DNA from: Sipunculus nudus
Lineage: Eukaryota; Annelida; Sipuncula; Golfingiida; Sipunculidae
Assembly (NCBI GenBank): GCA_026874595.1
Contig: CM049306.1
Span: 81,556,142-81,620,141 of the forward strand
Length of the DNA: 64,000 bases
Reading direction: 5' to 3'
The translations under genes and the position numbers were made by a program. Positions 22,896 to 35,900 of this stretch are shown here, piece after piece (position 1 is the first letter of the stretch; every line of letters starts with the position of its first letter). The notes below the pieces were generated by a model. The model did no database searches, was not told where the DNA came from, and saw only the letters and a program-made list of their open reading frames with translations.

Positions 22896-23098
22896 GAAAC
22901 GGCTTGTCATGAACAGAACTGGCAGCGAGTGGTGTTAGAGTATTGCCTGAGTCTGAGCATGAAGCGAGCATATCACTGGGGAGTGCACCGGTCACATTAT
23001 GATGTCATATTTATATAACAGACAGGTCATGACTTCACAAGTTTTTTATGTTAAGTGTCACTCTTTTGTGTTCAAGTATACAATTTTGTCAAAAACTT

Positions 23099-23147
23099 AA
23101 TAAATATTAAGTATACATAAAGAATTTTTGTCACAAAACTAAATAAA
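23099..23147 (+). promoter_or_regulatory. poly(A) signals of LSM1
   Basis: AATAAA at 23099-23104 and again at 23142-23147, 204 and 247 bases past the LSM1 stop. Which is used is not visible. Confidence 0.5.
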
Positions 23148-23790
23148 TAAATATGCATAAGGAAATTTGTTTTTGTATTTATTTAATACTGCGAGTTTTG
23201 AATACCCCTGCTGTTTTACAGCAAAAGGTTAAATTGTGAATGGCCAACAAGACAATATTGCTTCAGTGTATATATATATATATATAGAATTTGTGCAAGA
23301 GTATTTACATAAACCAAACAATTAAAAGAAAAAACAACTAGGTATCTAAATAAATTTAAACCTTTTATTTTTTTTTTGCCATTTATCAAGACTAAACTCA
23401 TATAGTACCAACTTTGTTCACTAGATGTCAGCTGCAGCTCATTGCTGTTAAATGTACAAACCACTTACATTGAATGCATGTATCCACAATTCCAATTTCA
23501 GGCCCAGATAAACTCCAAGGCACACCTCATGACAAGATTTTATAAAGTCATACATTTTGATGGGTAGTCTGTAAGTCAAAGATGAAATAATCTCTAACAA
23601 GGCCTACAGGCCTAATGCAAACCTGTGCAAAGAGATTACACCAGGTATAATTCTTCAATGCTAGACCATTACTTTTCAAGAACATGTGTAACATGTATAT
23701 GAACAATGCAAGTACTAAACACTTAGAACAAGAAACAATTAAACAAACATCACTGCTGCAATTCTGGCATGGGTTCACACAACACAAAAA

Positions 23791-25065
23791 CTAGAATATG
23801 GGTAGTCAACAAGCGACTACATGTATCCTCCAAAATCAGAGTGGGAAAGGTGAAGTGAGGCATGGATTGAGTGGCAAGGGGAAACAGAGTGAGGTGTGTT
23901 GCATAATTGCCTGGATGTCTGCAGCCAAAATGTGTATGTAGGTTGCGCCACTTACTACAAAATCCAGAAAGCTGTCCAAGATGTATAAACATGCAAAATT
24001 TTAGGCAGATAAGTCAAACCACTACTGAGATATGAGTGATTTTAGCCCATGGCAGACAAACAGATGGACACTGTGCAAAAATGGTGGCAGGTGGCACCAC
24101 CAATTTGTGTATGATTATGAGATATGTGAGATCTATACACATGCAAAATTTCAGGGGGATATGTCAAACCAGTCCTGATATATAAGCCTGAATGTGTGCA
24201 GTGTATACATAAATGTAGGTGGTGCCACCTGCCACAAAAGCAAAAAGCTATCCAAGATGTATAAACATGCAAATTTTAGGCAGATAAGTCAAACCACTAC
24301 TGAGATATGAGTGATTTTAGCCCACGGCAGACAAACAGACGGACACTGTGCAAAAATGGTGGCAGGTGGCACCACAAATTTTGTGTATGATTAAGAGCTA
24401 TGTGAGATCTATACACATGCAAAATTTCAGGGGGATATGTCAAACCAGTCTTGAGATATAAGCCTGAATGTCTGCAGCGTATACATAATTGCAGGTTGCA
24501 CCACCAGTTTCTCGTATGATAAAGAACTATGGGAGATCTATACACATGCAAATTTTGGCCCAACTGGTCAAAGGGTTCCCGATATATGAGCTTGGATGTC
24601 TGCAGCCTAAACGTCAATGTAGGTGGCACCACCTGTCATAAAATCAAGAAAGCTTTCCAGGATGTATACACATGCAAAATTTCAGATGGATAAGTCCAAC
24701 CAATGTAGAGATATGAGTGTTTTTATCTCAAGGCAGATGAACAGATGGACGCTGTGCAAAAATGGTTGCAGGTGGCGCCACCATTTTTAGTGTATGTTAT
24801 AAAGCTTTCCAAGGGCTTCATTTTATGCAAAACCTTTAGCCTTATCGGTCAAACGGTTCCCGAGATATGTGGGTTTATGTGTGGAAAAAGACGCACAAAT
24901 GGATGCTGGGCAGAGAGGAAAGGTCAGAGGTCAACCAAAAATGAGGGCGCAGCAGTTCACATGTGACCGAACATAATTCTAGATTTTTAAAAATTCTGCC
25001 CAGTGGTTATGTAGGAGTTCACCGGAAACCTATGCGGCAATGACGGCAGCGTCTGTTTTGGCGGA
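23791..25065 (-). mobile_element. family-4 Helentron/Helitron-like element nested in copy B
   Basis: On the minus strand the 5' end is TA|TCCGCCAAAAC and the 3' end carries the hairpin GTAGTC-GCTTGTT-GACTAC (23802-23820), then CCATATTCTAG followed by T. That is the Helitron arrangement of hairpin, about 11 nt, CTAG. Copy A of the host element at 935-1000 lacks it and reads straight from GCCAGCTACAAACA into TTTTTGTGTTGT, giving an empty site. Two tandem units of about 275 bp, each with two GGTGGCGCCACC-type boxes, fill the middle (GTGATTTTAGCCCA at 24036 and 24311). Noncoding. Confidence 0.8.
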
Positions 25066-26299
25066 TACAATGATTGTAGCTGGCACCACCAGTCTTATAT
25101 AAAACAAAGAGATATATAAATATGCCCAATGTCGGACTGATATGTCAAACCACTCCTGTGAAATAAGCAGGGACATACACTGTGCAAAAATTATTGTCAG
25201 TGGCACCACCAGTCTTGTACATTATAAAGCTACCCGATATGTATAAACATGCCCAATTTTAGGCTGATGTATCAAATTCCTCTGTAGAAATAAGCAGGCG
25301 CATACACTGCAAAAGTCAATGTAGGTGGTACCACCTGTCTTGTAAAGGAGAATACCATCAAAGACGCATAGACAGGTCAAAATATCAGTCCAATACATCA
25401 AGCTTCCCCAGAGTTTGATGCACTGGACTGACAAGGCTTAGGTGAGTAAGGCAGTTGCCCCCGAGTGACCTGTGACAAATTGCTGCCTCAAGCTACTGCA
25501 CTGAGTGAACTCTTGACCTGCACCTGGCTAGACTGAGTGAACTTTTGACCTGTACCTGGCTGCACTGAGTGAACTCTTGACCTGTTGCATAATCTGACAC
25601 AGTTGGCAGTCTGCCAAAGCTATAAATAGATTCAGGCTGAACTTTGGTGCCAAATATGATGCAGTGAGCAGTCTGGCAAAGCTATAAATAGAATGCAGCT
25701 ACTGCAATGAGTGAACTTCTATACCTGGCTGCACTTCTTCCAATCCTGGCACTGTGCCAAAACTATTTATAGAGCTCACATCATCTTGACTAAAGGCCAA
25801 CTTCAAGGCACTGGCAATCTGCCAGTGGTAAACCAAGTGCTGCCATCTGTACACAAAAGTGGTCCCTACTTGAAATAACTTTGAAATTTATTTTCCCAAT
25901 ACAATATGCTTTTCAGCTGACTTTTTATAAAAAAGAAATCAGGAATATATGTAAAATTATTACGGATGCATACTGGATGCAAAATTAAAATACAGATATA
26001 TCTCATTGATGGCGAATTCTTGAATTAAGTTGAGTAGGGATACCAATTATTTATAATCCACGTACAGTTGTCTTTATATAGCCACAGAGAGCTGAATATC
26101 CATGATTGTAAAATTGCCTGGTATGATGAATAACTTAAATAATAAATCTAAATATTTTAAAAGCTTTTAAAAAAAACTTTCTTGTCAATATTAACCAAAG
26201 ATACCCTGAAATCTAAATGTCTAGTGGCATGATGTAATAGATGCTGATAAACTAGTGCCAGGCTAGATGTAACACAGCTAACATATATGGTAAAATGAC

Positions 26300-27210
26300 T
26301 CAATTCAATCTCCATAATTCAGCCAAAAATCATTCATGTGGAACCATTAATGACAATTATTATAAGAATTATTGTAGGGATTATTCTTGTAAAATATTTA
26401 ACAAACTGGCTTCAGTGGCATCAGTCGAAAAACTTTACGCAGGTTTATAACTCATATAGGAAGATACAGCAAACTGGATAAGTTTAGCTTCCCGTAACTC
26501 AGCCAAAAAGCACAGAACCACAACCATTTGAACAAACTTGAATTATCAACATCTGAGGGTAATTAATGTGTGAGATTTAAGAATTTGGCCCAGTGATTTT
26601 TGTTGAGAAGATCTTTGTAGCCACTGAGCTAAAATGGGCTGTAATGGCACATGACTAAATTCAGCTCCCCATAACTTAGCCAAAAGTCACTGAAAAGATA
26701 CCATTTGAACAAACTTCAGAAAGCACTACCCTAGGATCATTTCTGTGCGATATTAAACATTTTGGCCATATGGTTTCAGAGAAGAAGTTTTTTGTAGCCC
26801 TCAGTGTGATACAGGCACTGATGACCCCATACAAAAAAGGCCGATGCAGATGGCGCCACCAATACCTCAATTTCAGATATGACCTATGTGACCAACATTG
26901 GCATAAAATTTGGTGATGATAGCTCCAGCCGTTTCTGAGATTTAAATTTTAATATGCTTTCTTGCACAGTTGACAAAGGTCAACCACCTGTAACTCGGCC
27001 AAAAATCTCCAAACTGGAACCATTCGAACTTGAGAAATATTGTTCCAGGGATCATTTCTGTGAAATATTGGACAATTTGGCTGTACATTTTCGGAGAAGA
27101 AGATTTTTAAAGCTTTTTTAGCTTTTTCCTTATAAAATCTAAGAAAATGCAGTTAGAAAATAAATAAACAAAATCCGATATAGTTTTAAGGATGACTGAT
27201 TATTTGCAAA
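26300..27210. repeat. diverged tandem array, unit about 175 bp
   Basis: The motif (C)CTCCCCATAACTTAGCCAAAA and its variants appear near 26315, 26490, 26662 and 26985, each followed by GAACCATTTGAAC-like sequence, a GATCATTTCTGTG-like segment and TTTTGTAGCC. Spacings are about 175, 172 and 2 x 160. It forms the 5' third of copy B of family 2. Confidence 0.65.
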
Positions 27211-27304
27211 AAATTTGGTGATGCTAGCTCCTGCCGTTTTTGAGATAGCTATGGTTAACATACAGACGACGCACCATCGCATAAGCTCACAGGTTCGCTA
27301 AAAA

Positions 27305-30185
27305 AAACATATGCCTAAAGATAGAGCTGGATGTAAAAAAGTCCCTCCCTCTGTTCCACTTTACTGTGTGGAGAAAATGAGGCTTCCATCAAGAATTCCA
27401 GTGGGCAACATTTTCAGGACAAATAACAAGATTTTGCATCTTTGTGGGAACACCAGTTTAATGGTATATATGTATACAGCTGTAAACATACACTGTTTCA
27501 ATGTGTTTCGAGATTCTTATATCTCTAGAGTTTAAGTAGTAGTTTAGGGTGCCGTGAATGTGTTATATAACATGCTAAAATTTAAAAGCACATCCCAAAG
27601 TCATATACTAATATACCCCACAAATGTATACAGCTTAACAAACAGATCAGATCTGATTTTTTGTACCTCTTTTTAAATAAAATTGTACATCATGCATTTC
27701 ATGCAAAAGATAATATGATATTATGACTAGTATTTATTGGACATAGCCAAAAATGTTTCTGCTTAAATTTACTACTCTTCTAAAACCTTATAATCCTCAT
27801 CATCATCATCATTAGATTTTGAGTCCTGATTCTGTTACCATATTTTCTCCAGCTTGATTTACAAAGATAGTGCTCTTAAACTTTCAACTTTTTGCAAAAC
27901 GTACACAGAAGCTTCAAATGGATGATTCTCTTGAATTCATCATTATGGTTTGGACACATATGGGCAATGACTGGATACTGAATGTTGTCCTTGAGAGGAA
28001 AAACCCCTAAAGAGGAAATATTTTTCATGTTTTTATGTGAAGCATTAAGGAATATAAGTACAATATGTTATTATATATAATCTTGACGGTAATAAATTTG
28101 GATAAGCATTACATGTAATAAAATTACCAAACTGCTTAGCCAGTGTGCATATTACATATATATCTAATCTATCAAGATTTTTTTTTGTTAGCTTTATCTC
28201 TACATGTCTGTCTATATAAGTTTAATATTATTATCCATATATATATATTAATTATATTACAACATAAGCTGTCAAATCTGATCCAGAGCACTGTATTTTC
28301 CCTTACATTCAAATCATCAAATGTTCTAGATAATATCACTGTTAACACCTATTAAACTGACTTTCAGAGAAGACACTTCAATCCAAGTAATCAATAACCT
28401 GTCAGATACCTGTTTGACTTTTTTCTTAACATAAAAACACAATAACCCATGCCCTGTCAGTCATAATTAAAAAAGTTCCACTTTTTATGTTGTGTGTTAA
28501 CAGCACCTTTCAGAAGCATAATTTACTGACTGTCTATTTCGAGCTGGTGTGTGATTCTTCTGTTAAGCTACAAACATTCTAGAATTCCATCTTATTCCCT
28601 GCTTTCTATAGCACTATTTAATCGGAATCACCACCAGTAAAGTTTGCACATAGTCTCAACCTGGAAACTGGTAATACCTTTCCTCAACTGGTTAGAACAT
28701 TCTTGGCCCTGATCTTTCTAGTACTTCCCTGGTGGCTAAAACCAGCAAACAGTACTATAGAAAGCAGTGGTTAAATGAAAAGAAATTAGTATGACCACTG
28801 CATATAGAGTATAGCCTTCTGTCATGTATACTGCTCAACTACAATTTTTTTTCTTTATGTAACTGCATGATCAATTAACCACACTAAAAGCATTCAACAA
28901 AGACCTCTTTTTGTGGGCAACACTATAAACTTTTGAGCCCATTCCATGAGAAGTTGACATAATAACCTCTATAATTCAGGCACATCCATTACCTGATAAT
29001 CTCAAAAATTGGTACAGGGCTTTCAATAGGAAGAAAATTTGAAGAGTCTGGGATGCTCAGACTAAAATTTTGGGAAGACCCATCTGAGTTTAGGGAGTCC
29101 CAAGGGGAGATGATATCTGTCCAATTTTGAAGGGTTTTGTAAAAATTGAATCTTTTTCATATTTTATGCAATTTTCATATCATTACATGATTAGCAATTG
29201 TGTCATTATATGAATATAAGGTTAAATTGAAATGTAAACCTCAGTTATCAGTGTGGTGTTTACACATGAAGGGTTTGGTTGTGGCAGCAGGTGATGTTCA
29301 TTGACTGCTACAAGATACTAAAGCCAGAAATTATCTATTCCCCCAGTGCCATATAATACTAACAAATACAAAAACCAAGTTGTAATGAAAACATCAGTCT
29401 TTTATCAAAATCTGCATAATTATGCGAAAAATGTTTAAAATTATATCCACCATGAGCCAGGTCTGTTGCCATGGTGAAGTCTGGACTGCACCTGGGTTTA
29501 ACAGTACATGGCATTAATAATATATGTGACATGTAATAATGAACTACATAAGTAATAATGTAACACATGTATTACAAATAATGTAGTCCATAACATGAGA
29601 AACAATTTCTCTCAGTGACTCAACTAAACAACTTGAATAAGTCATATTCAAATCCAATAGCAAATGACTGGAAATGCTTGGGTATTCTGTGATAATTTAC
29701 AATTTATCAGTATCAACTTATAATAATCTTCCAAAAATATGATGCAACAAATAAGGTTCCAGTAAACAGGAGTGATCATACTTGAAGACTAAACATTCAT
29801 GCAAAAACAATTTTGTACTCATGATACATAGCATGGAGGCATCATCAAATTGTCATCTATCATATCATGTTGATTAATAATACACTTTCATAAATTTCTA
29901 ATAACAACACATTACTACATCATTAAACATGTAACTCCTCTTCCCTAAATTTTATACACTTTTTCAGGGAGCAACAACATTGATTTAAAGTAAAAGAAAT
30001 TAAATGCTCAAAGCAGACTTATATCTCAGCTCTTCCCCTATACTATTTTGAGTTGTGGTTGTGCTAATTGCAATGGAAATGAATATAAACAATTACAAGA
30101 TCATTTTGAATATTTTCCATTTCTTGAACCTAAGTAGTTTCAACATTGAACATTTATGAATCTGGGAGTTAGGCACAAAAAAATA
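27305..30185. other. intergenic AT-rich DNA, no supported feature
   Basis: Between the family-2 element and a small MITE. A 74-codon open frame at 27311-27535 begins MPKDRAGCKKVPPS but has no recognisable homology or splice context. Nothing else is supported. Confidence 0.4.
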
Positions 30186-30423
30186 AAAGGTATGGTTCTC
30201 AGTCACTGCCCACATCAATTAAATTCCCTGCATCAAAAATTTTGATTTTGATTATTATCTTTCAAGAAGATAAATAATACAATTTATGCAAAAAAAATCG
30301 TAATATTCATGCTTTTCCCTGATCATATGACATTTTTATCTAAACATACAAAAAAGGTCAAAAATAAAATACTGCCCACCTGCACTAAATTCTGAAAAAA
30401 AGTGCCCGAGAACCATACCTTTT
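30186..30423. mobile_element. 238-bp MITE, family AAAGGTAYGGTTCTC, copy 1
   Basis: The inverted repeat AAAGGTATGGTTCTCAGTCA at the left matches the reverse complement of GTGCCCGAGAACCATACCTTT at the right. The interior shares ATCAAAAATTTTGATTTT, TTTCAAGAAGATAAA, TGCTTTTCCCT and GACATTTTTATC with the copy at 41726. Noncoding; no clear target duplication in the A/T-rich flanks. Confidence 0.8.
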
Positions 30424-32989
30424 TTTTTGCCTTATACCCCTGTAATACAAAGTGTTTGAATCTTGGATCCTGTATCTCACCTCTACAGCAATTCTAGAAT
30501 AAATGCCCAACATGTTTATCTGTTTAAACAGCACAGTCTTTTAAATGACAAAACATGAATTTTCCAAAAAATAATACTCTGTCAAATGCTTTAAAAGAAA
30601 TTCACATAATACTGACTTTGAGCAGTAAATAAACAAATAATGACAAAACATATTTATACCATCATTTCACCTGGTTTTACCAGTATTTACCTGTATGTGG
30701 CCTTTAAAAGACAGAACAAAAATTATCATCATTTATCCAATCAATGGAGAAATATTTTAAAACTTAGTTCTCTCACTCCAAGTGTCAATCAGCATAAAGG
30801 TCCCAGCAGATATAATATCATTTGATTTCATTCTTCAAGACCCTTATAGCACTTATTTTTACATATTTCTTTTATGACATAGTTTTAATTCTGAAAAAAA
30901 TTAAACAATGTCTCCAACATTCATAATCAGCTAACTTACCTTAATCCGGGGTCTGACAGTGTCTAATAACATCCCGTACTTGGTGGAAGATTAGAAATCA
31001 CCTTGAATCCTGGTATAGTCTCATTTATCTGAACGGAAACCTTGTCCCCCAAGTCTTCAGATAAACCATGCTCAACTGTATTTACCTTGACATCTTGTTA
31101 TGGCCTATGAAAGAACTTTACAATTCTTGGACAATAAATAGCAAATAAAGAAGGGTGTAGCAATTACACATTCTCTCAAAAACAGATGTGATTATGGATA
31201 GCAAAACACATTACCAGGTGTCAAAAATGACTATGTACACTGGTTCTTCATGTAGAATGTTTATGCCAGTGTTTATTAGTAAAGAAAGTATATATTCACC
31301 TTTTTAAATTTAATGAGAAACGTCTTCATAATAAAGCACAACATTAACAAGTTTAAATATATCTCAATTATAGGGCTAAATGATCATGGTTGGAATCTCT
31401 CCATTCAAGAAAATAAGTACTGATTTCAGCATTTTTTGGTAGCAAGATAATATTATACTGAAATACTGAGTGAATTATCAATTGCTCTGACAAGGAATCA
31501 ATTCCAGGCTGTCAAGTGATTCACTTTTTCTAATATTTTTGTCTCAGTCCTAATTTTCCTACATTTTCTTGAAAATCCCTTTTTCATTTTTTTTGCTGCA
31601 TGTTTGTTTTTCACATGCAGTGCCAAATTGCTGTGAAATTCAATGAAATAGTCCTTTTATTATTATAAAGAAAATTCTATGTTTGTAAACATGGGCACAT
31701 GTACCATGCTTACTCATAGCTTGTAGACAAACTTTAAGGTCATATGTCCATCACAGAGGTATTAGTAGAAGCATTCTTACAGGGATAACGTAAAGTTCAT
31801 TTATATGTATGCAGAGCAAGTCAGAAATCTCATATATTGACCTCACCACCAGTGCCCTTATGCCCTGACCTATTATTAAAATGAGCCCCCAAAACACTCC
31901 TACATAGAAGGTCTTCCTTGCGAAAGCTGTTTACATGGCAATTATGACATCACAATGGTCGATGACGTGATGTTGCAGTGACTGACGTAATCACCTGGAA
32001 TTGCTGCACTGATGAATATATCGCAGTCGTTCTGAACTGTCTTGCAATATTTTGGATTATTTGTCTCATATGAATTACGTGCTATGAAGATGAGACATTA
32101 TTCACTCAGTAGTCGGAGGAATGGCTCATGCAACCTTTGGCCTAGAACATTTAATACTGTCCCCTTTAATGCAAAAATATCCAGGAAAACATGCTGACAT
32201 GGGTACTGGTACAGATTACAGATGTTCTGTTTGGGAGAGCTCTCCAAAAATTATGCAGATGTTATTACTGTCAAGTGACTCACAGTTTACAGTAATATTG
32301 GCAACCAGATTGGCTGCATGGAGCAGTTATGCTCATGATAATTCATTAAATGAATATGCTATTAAGGTCACGTAAAGTTCATGAAGAGGTCAATTCTACA
32401 GACAAGGCAGGTATATAGCCGGCTTTAAATAAATTCATTTACTATCCTCTCATAAAAAAATATATATTTTTATCAATAATCTTGTGACATAAATCAACAT
32501 TTATATACACTATATACTTATCCCTAATTTCATTTCTATAAATGAATTACCAACTCCTAATGATAATATTAACATTTCCTGTGTTAACTAGCCCCTGATG
32601 GTGGTATCATGTTCTATAAGGACTACCGTACCTCTACCAAGCACTATTATACACCCTCTAGTTTAAAATCAAGGCCAAGACAATAAAGTTTTTTTGTAAT
32701 GACGAAAAAAGGGCCAATGTCACTTGCTGGTCCCTGGTGGCCAGATATTGAAATGAGCATAAAAAAGCAAAGCGTGCCGGAACAAAATGCAAAGAAATCA
32801 TGTAAAATATTATGTAGCCATCTCCCACCTGTCAAAATAAAAAGTAAGGCATCAACAGTCACTTAAAGCAGGTTGGTATAAAAGATATCTCAACATGTGT
32901 GTAAAATATACAACATAACAAAAATATTTCCAATCTTGTATAAATATTGAGACATTATATATATATGAACATGAATGAGATTTCTAACA
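30424..32989. other. intergenic / 3' flank of the Ly6-domain gene
   Basis: AT-rich sequence downstream of the minus-strand gene that ends at 32990. Part is presumably its 3' UTR; minus-strand AATAAA words occur only distantly (for example 31271-31276), so the 3' end is not placed. No other gene is supported. Confidence 0.4.
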
Positions 32990-35900
32990 TTATGCATAAA
33001 CTAAGCGGACGTCATCAGCATCATCAACAAAATCTGCTGTAATCTGCTGGTACTGAAGCTGTAACACACCACTGTTCTTTTTCCTCCATTTTTTTACCGC
33101 AATTCTGATAACAACTGCCAGCAGTAAAACCAATATAACTCCTGATACTGCACCAATCACAGTCCCTTTCACGCCGCCCGGCTTTCCTCCTTTTCGACTA
33201 GGCATGTGGAATTTGTTGTGCATCATATATAGACAGCCTAAGTTGTGGGCTTCGTCAAGAGTCCAGCTGTTACACTGACTTGAATTACAACAGCATATAC
33301 ATGCTGAGCTTCTGAATCCTAAATGCACCTGGAAGTAAGAGTTAATTCACATGACATTAAACTGAAATATAAAAAGCCTAGTTCTGTCAAGGTTGTAAAA
33401 GATTAAAAAGACTGATGTGATCTGAAAGTTATCTGATAAGTATTAGGAATAAAACTTATTGAATAGTTGCAAACAAGAGAACTGCAAGTGTGCCTTATTG
33501 CCTGATACACCCGTCACACTAAAATGTCAATCTGATGACTAATTTAGTCCACGCCATCTGAGTCCAAGTGCAACTCCCCATCTTGGCCACTTGAGTCCTA
33601 TTACAAGTCAAAATCATTTAAGGTTTGAGTCCAAGTCCACCGTCTTTAAGTCCAAGTCTTCTACAGCTCAAGTCCAAGTCCAAGAATAATAAAAATGTCT
33701 TTTTATATTGTCATGTAGATTTTTTATGGACCCGTCGGATCTCTGTACATGCTAGAAAGAACAAGTGACCCATGGGTCATGACGCTCAGCTGACTTGGAA
33801 GAGATTTGCAAAAGGAAATTTTATCATCTGAATGGTAGTATATAACCACTCAACTGAAGCATCAAACAGATTAACCAACAGGCTGAGATTGTGTCTGTAT
33901 TAATATATCTCAAAAATAGAGAAAAAATGAGTAAACTTTAAAACTAGATGTGTCGGAACGACACGAATGCCCCCCCCCCTTGGGCAAATTAGAAACATTT
34001 GTAAAATTTGGAAAATTTTTTAAGTTCAGGAGGTGTCGTATGGTCAAAAGTAGGTCAACAAGGGCAAAATGCAAACTTGATCTGTAACGGTTCATTATCA
34101 AGCAACACACCAAAAATCATGCCAGTATATGCAGGCATTTTGAAAAAAAGTCCATACATGTGCATTTTCCATAAAAATTTCTGTCTTTCATGAAATTTTC
34201 TATGTTTAAGAGCCGTAAAACAATCAAAAGTAGGTCAACCGGGACGAAACGCGAACTCGATCTGTAACTGTCATTATCTGCCCACACAAAAAAAATCAGG
34301 GTGGTATCTGCAGGCATTGAGGAAAAAAAGTCAGTACATATGCATTTGTTATGAAAATTTATATTTTTCATGAAACTTTCTATGTTCAGGAGCAGTCAAA
34401 TGGTCAAAAGTAGGTCAACTGAGACAAAACAAGAACTCGATCTGTAACTGGTCATTATCTGCCTACACACCAAAAATCAGGCCCGTATCTGCAGGCACTG
34501 CGAAAAAAAATCCATACATGTGCACCTTTTTATAAAATTTTCTATGTTAGAGCACAGTCAAACAGTCAAAAAAAGGTCAACTGGGACAAAACATGAACTT
34601 GATCTGTAACTGGTCATTATCTGCCCACACACCAAAAATCAGGCCAATATCTGCAGGTATTGTGAAGAAAGTCTGTACAAGTGTATTTGTCATGAAAATA
34701 TATATTTTATATGAAATTTTCTATGTTCAGGAGCCGTAAAACAGTCAAAAGTAGGTCAACCGGGATGAAATGCGAACTCCCTCTGTAACTGGTCAATATC
34801 TGCCGACACACCATAAATCAGGCCAATATCTGCAGGCATTGCGAAAAAAAGTCCGTACATGTGTATTTGTCATGAAATTTTTCATGAAATTTTCTATGTT
34901 CAGGAGCCGTAAAACGGTCAAAAGTAGGTCAACCGGGACAAAACACGAACTCGATCTGTAACTGGTCTATATCTGCCCACACACCAAAAATTAGGCCAAT
35001 ATCTGCAGGCATTGCGAAAAAAAGTCTGTACATGTGTATCTGTCATGAATATTTCTATTTTTCATGAAATTTTCTAAGTTTAGGAGCCGTAAAACAGTCA
35101 AAAGTAGGTCAACCGGGACGAAACGTGAACTCGATTTGTAACTGGTCTATATCTGCCCACACACCAAAAATCAGGCCAATATCTGCAGGCATTGCGAAAA
35201 AAAGTCCATACATGTGTATCTGTCATGAATATTTCTATTTTTCATGAAAATTTCTAAGTTTAGGAGCTGTAAAACAGTCAAAAGTAGGTCAACCAGGACG
35301 AAACGGGAACTCGATCTGTGGCGGGGGCATAAAAATACAGGTGGCTCCACCAGTCTGCAGAAACTAATAAAAACACTTAATGGTCAATATCCATGCAAAG
35401 AAACATGCTGGTCTCTGGATTATTTGTTCAGGTACTTCAGCTTTTGTATCAAATTTTCCATTATTCTGAGGGATACTTTGGAGTCCTATAGCTTGAAGGA
35501 TATGGGTAACAGAGACCTATTTTCAGGTTTCCATAGACACTTTTCATGGGCCTCCTTGCATGACAAGAATAAAGATTCTAGGTCCAGTTGTTACAATTTG
35601 TACCCTGTTGACAGATAACCACATCTTTAAAGGTCTCAAAATAGAGAAAATAATTCGTAAAAATTTGAAAAAAATAGAGGTGGCACACCCAGTCTGCTAA
35701 AACTGATGGAACATGTCATGATCAATATGTATGCCAAAAATCATGAGCATCAGTGTTGTAGTTATTGAGATACTTGAGTTTTTGTATCAAATTTTCCATT
35801 ATTTTTGGGGGGTATTTTGGAGCCATACAGCTTAATGGATATGGGTAACAGAGACCTAATTTCAGGTTTCCATGGGGATTTTTCATGGGTCTCCCTGTGT

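Larger units (their letters stand above)
23598..27304 (-). mobile_element. Helentron/HINE-like element, family 2, copy B (near complete)
   Basis: On the minus strand the 5' end at about 27304 reads TTTTAGCGAACCTGTG. The 3' end has the partner CACAGGTTTGC (23617-23627 on +), then the hairpin GGCCTGTAGGCC (23601-23612), then TTG|TT. This asymmetric terminal inverted repeat plus 3' hairpin, with no target duplication, is the Helentron/HINE plan. Contents in minus order: an array of about 175-bp units with CTCCCCATAACTTAGCCAAA-like motifs (27200-26300), a unique part, repeats of GTCAAGAGTTCACTCAGTGC (about 25600-25490), units with GGTGGCGCCACC, and an inserted family-4 element (23791-25065). No Rep/helicase is encoded. 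Confidence 0.8.
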
